From DATBWZ01 sp036514535 (lineage in GTDB: Bacteria; JAMCPX01; DATBWZ01), in contig DATBWZ010000084.1 of the NCBI GenBank assembly GCA_036514535.1, positions 1-5,598 of the forward strand: 5,598 nucleotides of DNA, given 5' to 3'. Within the stretch, counting starts at the first letter, position 1. The number at the start of each line of letters is the position of its first letter. Shown one piece after another: positions 1 through 5,233 of this stretch. The notes below the pieces were generated by a model. The model saw only the letters and a program-made list of their open reading frames with translations. It ran no database searches and had not been told where the DNA came from. The position numbers were made by a program, and so were the translations under genes.

Positions 1-468
1 ATTGATGCTGACGGACTTAACTGCATATCCAAAGATTTATCTATTCTCAAAAAGGCTAAAACGCCGCTGATTCTTACTCCTCATCCTGGAGAGATGTCAA
101 GGCTATGTAAAATACCAAAAGAGAAAATTCAGAATGACCGCATAAAAACTGCACTGGATTTTTCTAAAAAATACGGATGCATTCTGGTGCTGAAAGGAGC
201 CAGAACTGTTACCTCATCGCCTGAGGGAATCTATACAGTGAACACAACAGGAAATCCGGGGATGGCAACGGGCGGTATGGGGGACATTCTGACTGGCATA
301 ATAGGCTCTCTGTTGGCACAGGGGTATTCTGCCTATGATGCAGCAAGGATTGGCGCTTTTGTGCACGGATTTTCAGCGGACAGGCTTGCCCGGAACTACG
401 GGCCCTTTGGTTATCTTGCCACAGAGGTAGCGGACGAAATTCCCGGTATCTGGAAAGAAATAATCTAA
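1..468 (+). CDS. nnrD: ADP/ATP-dependent NAD(P)H-hydrate dehydratase, C-terminal part (5' end outside window)
   Basis: This is the last 155 residues of the YjeF C-terminal / ribokinase-like dehydratase that repairs hydrated NAD(P)H (NADHX, NADPHX) in the cytosol. The frame is open from base 1 to TAA at 466-468. Seen in the fragment: DADGLN at residues 2-7, TPHPGE at 26-31, a VLKGARTV strand at about 63-70, and the family signature GNPGMATGGMGD at 84-95, which contains the conserved catalytic/nucleotide-binding Asp. The ATG at 94 lies inside TPHPGEM and is not the start. In many bacteria this domain is fused behind the NnrE epimerase domain in a protein of about 500 residues; whether that holds here cannot be seen. 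The next gene is tsaE after 26 bases, a pairing common in Geobacter-like and other genomes. Family assignment is secure. Confidence 0.95.
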   Translation: MDADGLNCISKDLSILKKAKTPLILTPHPGEMSRLCKIPKEKIQNDRIKTALDFSKKYGCILVLKGARTVTSSPEGIYTVNTTGNPGMATGGMGDILTGIIGSLLAQGYSAYDAARIGAFVHGFSADRLARNYGPFGYLATEVADEIPGIWKEII

Positions 469-494
469 TAATTTTGTTGATTTGCAGGACCCCA

Positions 495-983
495 ATGAAT
501 ATACTTAAAATCATGGCAGACTCCGTAAAAAAAACAGTGGCGGAGGGCGAAAATCTGGTTAAGAATCTCCGGAGCGGCAGTGTAATCGCGCTTTCAGGTG
601 AACTTGGAGCAGGGAAAACCGTCTTTGTTAAAGGGATAGCAAAGGGGCTTGGAGTGAGAGAATGGAAGAATGTTACGAGTCCCACATTTACCATACTTAA
701 TATCTATAATGGAAAAAGGAAATTGTATCATTTTGACCTTTACAGGATAAACAAGACAGAAGAACTGATGGATACAGGGTTTGATGCGTTTGTAAACAGT
801 GATGGCATTGCGGCAGTTGAATGGGCTGATAAATTTCCCGGAATGCTTCCTGAAGGCACGGTGTGGGTGAAAATTGCATACTCGGATAGGAACAAAAGAT
901 TAATCCAGATAATAAACAGGGGAACGGCGCCCCGTGCCCGGCATAAGGGCATTAAATCTAAAATTACTACAGGAGAGGGGTAA
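495..983 (+). CDS. tsaE: tRNA threonylcarbamoyladenosine biosynthesis ATPase TsaE (YjeE)
   Basis: A 162-residue P-loop protein of normal family length. TsaE acts with TsaB, TsaC and TsaD to make t6A37 in ANN-decoding tRNAs; its ATPase resets the TsaBD complex. Visible motifs: Walker A GELGAGKT at residues 35-42, VTSPTF at 60-65, HFDLYR at 79-84 and VEWADK at 108-113, all hallmarks of the family. I chose ATG 495 because AGGA at 486-489 sits 5 bases upstream and the family's conserved Thr (residue 14) then lies at the usual distance from the N-terminus. The open frame reaches back to TTG at 474, which has no matching RBS; ATG 513 is another possibility. The last 20 or so residues are polar and basic, go beyond the usual fold, and their codons contain the lysC ribosome binding site. 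The TAA at 981-983 abuts the lysC ATG. tsaB and tsaD are not in the window. Confidence 0.95.
   Translation: MNILKIMADSVKKTVAEGENLVKNLRSGSVIALSGELGAGKTVFVKGIAKGLGVREWKNVTSPTFTILNIYNGKRKLYHFDLYRINKTEELMDTGFDAFVNSDGIAAVEWADKFPGMLPEGTVWVKIAYSDRNKRLIQIINRGTAPRARHKGIKSKITTGEG
971..980 (+). promoter_or_regulatory. lysC ribosome binding site inside the tsaE 3' end
   Basis: The purine-rich AGGAGAGGGG ends 3 bases before the lysC ATG; its AGGAG core has an 8-base spacer to ATG 984. It is read as the C-terminal Gly-Glu-Gly codons of tsaE, so ribosomes finishing tsaE pass over it. This fixes the lysC start and suggests coupled translation. Confidence 0.8.
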
Positions 984-2210
984 ATGCTGATTGTCCAGAA
1001 GTTTGGAGGCACCTCGGTAGGTTCAATAGACCGGATAAAGAATGTAGCAAAACGCGCAGCAAAGACGAGGGACGAGAAACACGATGTTGTTGTTGTGGTG
1101 TCTGCAATGTCAGGAGAAACCAATAAACTCGTTGCGCTGACACAGCAGGTTAATGACCTTCCTCCGTTGAGGGAATATGATGTTGTTATCGCCGCTGGCG
1201 AGCAGGTCAGCATAGGACTACTTGGAATAGCGTTTGAATCAATGGGCTACAGGGCAAAATCATTCCTCGGGTTCCAGGTTCCGATTATCACCGATAATGC
1301 ATATTCCAAAGCCCGTATTCTGGAGATAAAAACAGACAGAATGAGAAAAGCATTGCGTGATGGGAAGATTGTTATCGTTGCAGGATTCCAGGGAATTACC
1401 AGGGATGGAAACGTGACCACGCTCGGAAGGGGGGGATCAGATACCACTGCAGTAGCATTGGCTGCGGCCCTTAAAGCGGACCTGTGCGAAATCTATACCG
1501 ATGTGGACGGCGTTTATACCACTGATCCCAATATTTGTTCTGAAGCACAGAAACTTGACAAGATCTCCTACGAGGAGATGCTTGAAATGGCCAGCCTTGG
1601 AGCCAAAGTTCTCCAGCTCAGATCCGTTGAATTCGCAATGAAATATAAAGTCCCTCTTGTGGTCAGGTCAAGTTTTAATGATACTGAAGGTACCCTTGTT
1701 GCAAAGGAGGATAAAGAAATGGAACAGATAAGCGTTTCCGCTGTAGCTTATGATAAAAACCAGGCAAAGATCACAGTCCTTAGGGTCCCGGATAAGCCAG
1801 GCATTGCGGCAAAACTTTTCACCCCTCTTTGTGAGGCAAACATTAATGTGGATATGATAGTCCAGAATGTGAGCACTGAGGGTTTCACAGACCTTACATT
1901 TACTGTTGAAAAGAGCGATCTAAAGAGGGCACTGGAGACCGTGAAGAAGATAGCTGATAATATTGATGCCGGAAATGTGCTTTCCGATGCTGATATTGCC
2001 AAGGTGTCAATAATCGGGCTGGGGATGAGGAGCCATGCGGGCGTTGCTTCAAAGATGTTTAACACTCTTGCTCATCAAGGCATCAATATTGAAATGATTT
2101 CCACATCGGAGATAAAAATTTCATGCGTGATAAACTCAAAATATACGGAACTTGCCGTAAGGATTCTGCACGAAGCCTTTGAACTGGGCAAGCAAAAAAA
2201 GAAAAAATAA
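984..2210 (+). CDS. lysC: Aspartate kinase (aspartokinase), alpha subunit with two C-terminal ACT domains
   Basis: A 408-residue monofunctional aspartokinase that phosphorylates L-aspartate with ATP to 4-phospho-L-aspartate, the first step to Lys, diaminopimelate, Met and Thr. The amino-acid-kinase domain spans about residues 1-230: KFGGTSV at 6-12, VVVSAMSGETN at 37-47, GEQVS at 72-76, GFQG at 134-137, LGRGGSDTTA at 147-156 and YTDVDGVYTTDP at 171-182. ACT1 starts near residue 263 (VPDKPGIAAKLF; DMIVQN at 290-295) and ACT2 near 343 (IIGLGMRSHAGVASKMF, then STSEIKIS). This ACT layout belongs to the feedback-inhibited class (Lys and/or Thr); which amino acid inhibits this enzyme cannot be told by eye. 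The C-terminus is a short lysine-rich tail in an A-rich tract. No dehydrogenase domain is fused. Start ATG 984 has a good RBS and gives the standard N-terminus. An internal start at codon 246 is listed separately. The stop abuts cimA. Confidence 0.97.
   Translation: MLIVQKFGGTSVGSIDRIKNVAKRAAKTRDEKHDVVVVVSAMSGETNKLVALTQQVNDLPPLREYDVVIAAGEQVSIGLLGIAFESMGYRAKSFLGFQVPIITDNAYSKARILEIKTDRMRKALRDGKIVIVAGFQGITRDGNVTTLGRGGSDTTAVALAAALKADLCEIYTDVDGVYTTDPNICSEAQKLDKISYEEMLEMASLGAKVLQLRSVEFAMKYKVPLVVRSSFNDTEGTLVAKEDKEMEQISVSAVAYDKNQAKITVLRVPDKPGIAAKLFTPLCEANINVDMIVQNVSTEGFTDLTFTVEKSDLKRALETVKKIADNIDAGNVLSDADIAKVSIIGLGMRSHAGVASKMFNTLAHQGINIEMISTSEIKISCVINSKYTELAVRILHEAFELGKQKKKK
1703..1721 (+). promoter_or_regulatory. 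Internal translation start in lysC (putative aspartokinase beta subunit, 1719-2210)
   Basis: AAAGGAGG at 1703-1710 is a near-perfect anti-Shine-Dalgarno match, 8 bases before an ATG at 1719 that is in the lysC frame (codon 246). Starting there gives a 163-residue protein beginning MEQISVSAV and holding only the two ACT domains. In Bacillus subtilis aspartokinase II, and similarly in Corynebacterium, the same gene makes an alpha and a smaller beta chain from an internal in-frame start, forming alpha2beta2; as I recall, the B. subtilis chains are also 408 and 163 residues. The site and frame are seen; production of a beta chain here is inferred. This RBS is stronger than those of tsaE and cimA in the same operon. 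Confidence 0.8.
1932..1951 (+). repeat. 20-base exact direct repeat, copy 1 (in lysC)
   Basis: The 20 bases at 1932-1951 recur exactly at 3297-3316 in cimA. Both copies are read in the same codon phase and encode Leu-Glu-Thr-Val-Lys-Lys. Flanking bases differ on both sides. Shared codons for the same hexapeptide may be coincidence; no mobile-element feature surrounds either copy. Confidence 0.6.
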
Positions 2211-3794
2211 ATGACTGCGTCAAAACGAGTAGAAATATACGATACAACGCTCAGAGATGGTGCTCAGGCTGAGGACATTTCATTTTCTGTAGAAGACAAA
2301 CTCAGAATATTGCAAAAACTTGACGAATTCGGAATCCACTATGCCGAGGGCGGCTGGCCCGGCGCAGTACCTAAAGATGACGAATTTTTCAAAAGGGGCA
2401 TGAAATTAAAACTTAAGAATACCAAACTGGTTGTTTTTGGTTCAACCCGCAAATCCGGAACAAAGGCGGAAAAGGACAAAGGATTCACAAATCTGCTGAA
2501 TTTCAGCAGCGGCATTATAACCCTTGTTGGGAAATCGTGGCTGCTCCATGTCAAGGAAGCCCTGAGGGTAAGCCCTGAAGAGAACCTTGATATGCTCCAT
2601 GATTCAATAAGATTCCTTAAAAAGCGTATAGACAGGGTGTTTTTTGATGCTGAACATTTTTTTGACGGCTATAAGGACGATCCGGTATACAGCAAAAAGG
2701 TGATTGCGGCAGCTATATCGGCAGGGGCGGATTGCGTGGTGCTCTGTGACACAAATGGCGGAAGCATGCCATGGGAAGTGGAGAAGATAATTAATGCCCT
2801 GAAACATGAAATAACATGTCCGCTGGGGATCCATTGCCATAATGATTCAGGCACTGCTGTAGCAAATTCCATTTCTGCGGTTATGGCAGGTGTTACGCAG
2901 GTTCAGGGGACCATAAATGGTATTGGGGAGAGATGCGGAAACGCAAATTTATCCACAATAATCCCAAATCTTAAGTTCAAACTGGGCATCAAGTGCCTTC
3001 CCGATGAAAACATAAAGCAACTTAAAGCTGTTTCGCACTTTATAAGCGAGGTGGCTAACATGCAGCCATTCAGGCACGATCCCTATGTGGGGGAAAGTTC
3101 CTTTGCCCATAAAGGCGGCCTTCACGCAAGCGGAATAATGAAGAATCCGCTAACCTATGAACACATACAACCGGAACTTGTCGGCAATGAAAGGCGCATT
3201 CTTATATCTGACCAGGCAGGAAGAAGCAACATAATTCACAAATTAAAAAAAATGGGGATTACCGGAGTTACCCTTGATAACATCAGCGGAAAAATTCTGG
3301 AGACCGTGAAGAAGATGGAGAAATATGGATACGAATACGAGGGAGCCGAAGCATCTTTTGAAATACTTGTTAAAAAAGCGATGAATAAACACAGAAAATT
3401 TTTCACCCTTAAGGGATTTAGGGTAATTGATGAGAAACATCAGGATGGCGGTCAGCCATATTCAGAAGCAACGGTAATGGTAGAGGTGGGAGGAAAGATT
3501 GAACATACTGCTGCTGTTGGCAATGGCCCGGTAAACGCCCTTGATAACGCCTTGCGCAAGGCCCTTGAAAAGTTTTATCCGTCCCTTAAAGAGGTAAAAC
3601 TCCTTGATTACAAGGTCCGGGTATTGACTGCTCAGTCAGGCACAGCCTCTTCTGTTAGGGTTTTGATAGAATCAGGCGACGGCAAGGATACATGGAGCAC
3701 GGTAGGCGTATCAGAAAATATCATTGAAGCAAGCTGGTTTTCACTTCTTGACAGCATAGAGTATAAATTATTAAAAGATGAGGCTATAAAGTAG
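2211..3794 (+). CDS. cimA: (R)-citramalate synthase
   Basis: A 527-residue enzyme of the HMGL/LeuA family, TIGR00977-type citramalate synthase. It condenses pyruvate with acetyl-CoA to (R)-citramalate, leading to 2-oxobutyrate for isoleucine without threonine deaminase. The TIM-barrel domain (about 6-280) shows DTTLRDGAQ at 11-19 with catalytic Arg15 and metal-binding Asp16, the metal motif HCHND at 208-212, and GIGERCGNAN at 237-246. A linker holds FAHKGGLHASG at 298-308. The C-terminal LeuA-type regulatory domain (about 400-522) shows GNGPVNALDNALRKAL and GTASSVRVLIES; in this family it usually mediates isoleucine feedback. The early EGGWPGAVPKD segment and overall length favour citramalate synthase over 2-isopropylmalate or homocitrate synthase. 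ATG 2211 directly follows the lysC TAA and has no clear SD, pointing to termination-reinitiation. It ends with tandem stops TAG-TAA (3792-3797). A similar lysC-cimA pairing occurs in Geobacter, where this enzyme type supports isoleucine synthesis. Confidence 0.93.
   Translation: MTASKRVEIYDTTLRDGAQAEDISFSVEDKLRILQKLDEFGIHYAEGGWPGAVPKDDEFFKRGMKLKLKNTKLVVFGSTRKSGTKAEKDKGFTNLLNFSSGIITLVGKSWLLHVKEALRVSPEENLDMLHDSIRFLKKRIDRVFFDAEHFFDGYKDDPVYSKKVIAAAISAGADCVVLCDTNGGSMPWEVEKIINALKHEITCPLGIHCHNDSGTAVANSISAVMAGVTQVQGTINGIGERCGNANLSTIIPNLKFKLGIKCLPDENIKQLKAVSHFISEVANMQPFRHDPYVGESSFAHKGGLHASGIMKNPLTYEHIQPELVGNERRILISDQAGRSNIIHKLKKMGITGVTLDNISGKILETVKKMEKYGYEYEGAEASFEILVKKAMNKHRKFFTLKGFRVIDEKHQDGGQPYSEATVMVEVGGKIEHTAAVGNGPVNALDNALRKALEKFYPSLKEVKLLDYKVRVLTAQSGTASSVRVLIESGDGKDTWSTVGVSENIIEASWFSLLDSIEYKLLKDEAIK
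3297..3316 (+). repeat. 20-base exact direct repeat, copy 2 (in cimA)
   Basis: Second copy of the sequence at 1932-1951, encoding Leu-Glu-Thr-Val-Lys-Lys before a helix ahead of the cimA regulatory domain. The copies are 1365 bases apart, a multiple of three, so recombination between them would leave an in-frame lysC-cimA hybrid. Confidence 0.6.
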
Positions 3795-3817
3795 TAATCA
3801 GAAGGTTGCGCCGCGGT

Positions 3818-4348
3818 ATGAACAAAAAACAATTTTTTGTAATCTTCTTCCTGTTTGCGATTACACTGTTGATATTTTTTATCCGGTCAAGGGAAAGTTC
3901 GGAAATTACAATACAGAAGAATAACACAATCTTTATTGAAGTCAGTAAACCCGGGATGAATTCCTTTGTTATTCCATTGCCATCAGGCTCCACAGTCGGA
4001 AATGTCCTGCGGAGCGCTAACATGGATCTCAATTCCGCAAAAGGGGATTATATTCTGAGGACGATGCTCCATAACGGAGACAGCATTGAATTCTCAGATT
4101 ACGGCAAGATCAGTATTAAGCAAATGGATGGTTTCAAACTCTTCACTCTTGGCATCCCATTGCCATTAAATCAATCCACAGCAGAAGAACTTGCCCGGAT
4201 CCCGGGAATAGGACCCGAACTTGCAAAAAGGATTGTGGAAAAACGCAATGAATTGAACAGGTTTAAGGAGCACCAGGAGCTTCTTTATGTAAAAGGAATT
4301 GGGAAAGGGAAACTGGCGGTAATGAAAAAGTATACAGTGATTAACTGA
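3818..4348 (+). CDS. ComEA-like membrane-anchored helix-hairpin-helix DNA-binding protein
   Basis: A 176-residue protein. Residues about 6-22 form one hydrophobic segment (FFVIFFLFAITLLIFFI) after an MNKKQ N-terminus, which fits a signal anchor. A middle region, about 36-95, resembles a degenerate SLBB/beta-grasp domain (VSKPG, then LPSGSTVGNVL, then HNGDSIEF). The C-terminus from about residue 116 is a tandem helix-hairpin-helix: LPLNQSTAEELARIPGIGPE, then a basic helix, then ELLYVKGIGKGKL. This is the ComEA order of anchor, SLBB and HhH2. ComEA binds incoming double-stranded DNA at the cell surface during natural transformation. No comEC or other competence gene is in the window, so a role in uptake is inferred from the family. 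ATG 3818 starts just before the anchor; AGAAGG at 3800-3805 is 12 bases upstream, rather far. TTG 3806 would leave no spacer. It follows cimA by 23 bases and appears to end the operon. Confidence 0.85.
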   Translation: MNKKQFFVIFFLFAITLLIFFIRSRESSEITIQKNNTIFIEVSKPGMNSFVIPLPSGSTVGNVLRSANMDLNSAKGDYILRTMLHNGDSIEFSDYGKISIKQMDGFKLFTLGIPLPLNQSTAEELARIPGIGPELAKRIVEKRNELNRFKEHQELLYVKGIGKGKLAVMKKYTVIN

Positions 4349-4407
4349 ATAAATCTTCACAACCAGGTAAAATTCGTATGCTGCACTGGAATCCTGGAGC
4401 AGAAGAT

Positions 4408-4446
4408 GGCGGTCTGATGACTCCTTTAATTCTGAGTCAATCCGCC
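4408..4446. repeat. Interrupted inverted repeat upstream of the response-regulator promoter
   Basis: Within the 180-base gap (4349-4528), TGACTC at 4418-4423 pairs exactly with GAGTCA at 4434-4439 across a 10-base loop. An outer GGCGG at 4408-4412 pairs with CCGCC at 4442-4446, with unequal interior loops of 5 and 2 bases. There is no T-run after it on the + strand (the next bases are A-rich), so it is not a canonical intrinsic terminator for the upstream operon. It ends 13 bases before the -35 box, where an operator or activator site would lie. A weaker imperfect hairpin lies at 4381-4402. Confidence 0.6.
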
Positions 4447-4459
4447 GATATAGAAAAAA

Positions 4460-4488
4460 TTGACATTACACGGGTTCCCTGCTAAAAT
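4460..4488 (+). promoter_or_regulatory. Sigma-70-type promoter for the response regulator-ychF unit
   Basis: A perfect -35 box TTGACA (4460-4465), a 17-base spacer, and -10 box TAAAAT (4483-4488), one base from consensus, preceded by the extended -10 element TGC at 4480-4482. Six A residues at 4454-4459 touch the -35 box, as in a proximal UP element. Transcription would start near A4495, leaving a 34-base leader. The -35 box covers the first TTG of the longest open frame of the next gene, which argues against that upstream start. Confidence 0.85.
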
Positions 4489-4516
4489 ATGTCCAATTTT
4501 ATATGCTTGTTTTTAT

Positions 4517-4526
4517 AAGGAGGAGG
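4517..4526 (+). promoter_or_regulatory. Strong ribosome binding site of the response regulator
   Basis: AAGGAGGAGG lies 2 bases before ATG 4529; its AAGGAGG core (4517-4523) has a 5-base spacer. It decides in favour of ATG 4529 over the in-frame TTG at 4460, which would add 23 residues from promoter sequence. Confidence 0.85.
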
Positions 4527-4528
4527 CG

Positions 4529-5224
4529 ATGACAAAGATATTGCTTGCGGATGATATGAGGAATTTTCTTGATCTTGAGATTTCCTTCCTTAGAAGGACC
4601 GACTGCAGGATTATTACAGCAAAAGACGGTGTTGATGCGCTCAAATTAGCAAAGGAGGAAAAGCCCGATATCATCCTGCTTGACCTTGAAATGCCGAGGA
4701 TGACTGGGATTGAGGCATGCAGGATACTTAAAAATGATGAGAAACTCAAAAAAATTCCGATTGTGATTGTAACATCTCATGCAAAAAAAAATGAGTGCCT
4801 AAAAGTCGGGGCTGATTATTTTATTCAGAAACCGGTAAATGAAGTTCAATTGCTTTTAGCAATAAAGAAATTTGTATCCATAAAGGACAGGATAGATGCG
4901 AGGTCTCCTATCAGCGTTCTTGTCATATATAAATATAAAAACAAAACCTACGCTGCATATACAAGGGATCTTAGTTCCTCAGGGGTTTTTATAATCACGA
5001 GAGATCTTCTTCCGATTGGGGCAGAGGTGAAGATGGAGATTGAATTGGCCCATCCTAAGGTCGGCAACGGAATAAAGGTGAAAGCGGATGCTAATGTTAT
5101 CAGAATAGAAAAGGGGGAGGAAGGCGGATATATTATTGGCGGAATGGGTGTTAGATTCAGTACAATAAATGATAAGGGGCAAAGGGACATCAAAAAATTT
5201 ATAGAAGCTATCCAGTCAAAGTAG
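4529..5224 (+). CDS. Response regulator with receiver domain fused to a PilZ c-di-GMP-binding domain
   Basis: A 231-residue protein with two domains. The CheY-like receiver (about 1-118) has the acidic pair Asp8/Asp9, phospho-acceptor Asp52 (LLDLEMP), Thr82 (VIVTSHA) and Lys101 before Pro102, so all active-site residues are present. The PilZ domain (about 120-231) has RxxxR at Arg121-Arg125 and DLSSSG at 147-152, the two motifs that contact c-di-GMP, plus a late GMGVRF. The pattern resembles the TIGR02266 PilZ group known from Myxococcus and its relatives. There is no DNA-binding or enzymatic output domain, so it likely joins phosphorelay and c-di-GMP signals and acts by protein contact, perhaps on motility, pili or surface growth; the target cannot be read here. 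No histidine kinase is adjacent. It has its own promoter and RBS, ends in TAG, and lies 9 bases before ychF. Confidence 0.92.
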   Translation: MTKILLADDMRNFLDLEISFLRRTDCRIITAKDGVDALKLAKEEKPDIILLDLEMPRMTGIEACRILKNDEKLKKIPIVIVTSHAKKNECLKVGADYFIQKPVNEVQLLLAIKKFVSIKDRIDARSPISVLVIYKYKNKTYAAYTRDLSSSGVFIITRDLLPIGAEVKMEIELAHPKVGNGIKVKADANVIRIEKGEEGGYIIGGMGVRFSTINDKGQRDIKKFIEAIQSK

Positions 5225-5233
5225 GACTATGAA

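Noticed and set aside
474..494. TTG 474 as the tsaE start
   Set aside because: It has no suitable RBS, whereas ATG 495 has AGGA at a 5-base spacer and gives a typical TsaE N-terminus.
900..983. Lysine riboswitch or leader upstream of lysC
   Set aside because: The region is coding tsaE sequence with no gap before lysC. There is no room for the roughly 170-base lysine aptamer and no matching structure was seen.
209..1213. Long open frames on the minus strand opposite nnrD, tsaE and lysC (209-694 and 740-1213)
   Set aside because: They lie opposite genes with unmistakable family motifs, overlap one another's region, and their translations show no recognisable domain. They are antisense shadows.
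3806..3817. TTG 3806 as the start of the ComEA-like gene
   Set aside because: The only SD-like sequence (AGAAGG, 3800-3805) would touch the start codon with no spacer. ATG 3818 begins a usual signal-anchor N-terminus.
4381..4402. Hairpin CTGC...GCAG in the intergenic gap
   Set aside because: It is imperfect, with an A-A mismatch and two G-U pairs in 9 positions, and competes with a CCAGG/CCTGG pairing (4363-4367 with 4393-4397). Too weak to list as its own feature.
4408..4459. Intrinsic terminator after the ComEA-like gene
   Set aside because: The stem is followed by an A-rich stretch rather than a T-run on the + strand, and on the minus strand no T-run follows either. The stem is also interrupted by unequal loops.
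4460..4528. Upstream TTG start of the response regulator, adding 23 residues
   Set aside because: The TTG is part of the -35 box and the added stretch covers the promoter and RBS. The strong RBS and the normal receiver start (MTKILLADD) support ATG 4529.
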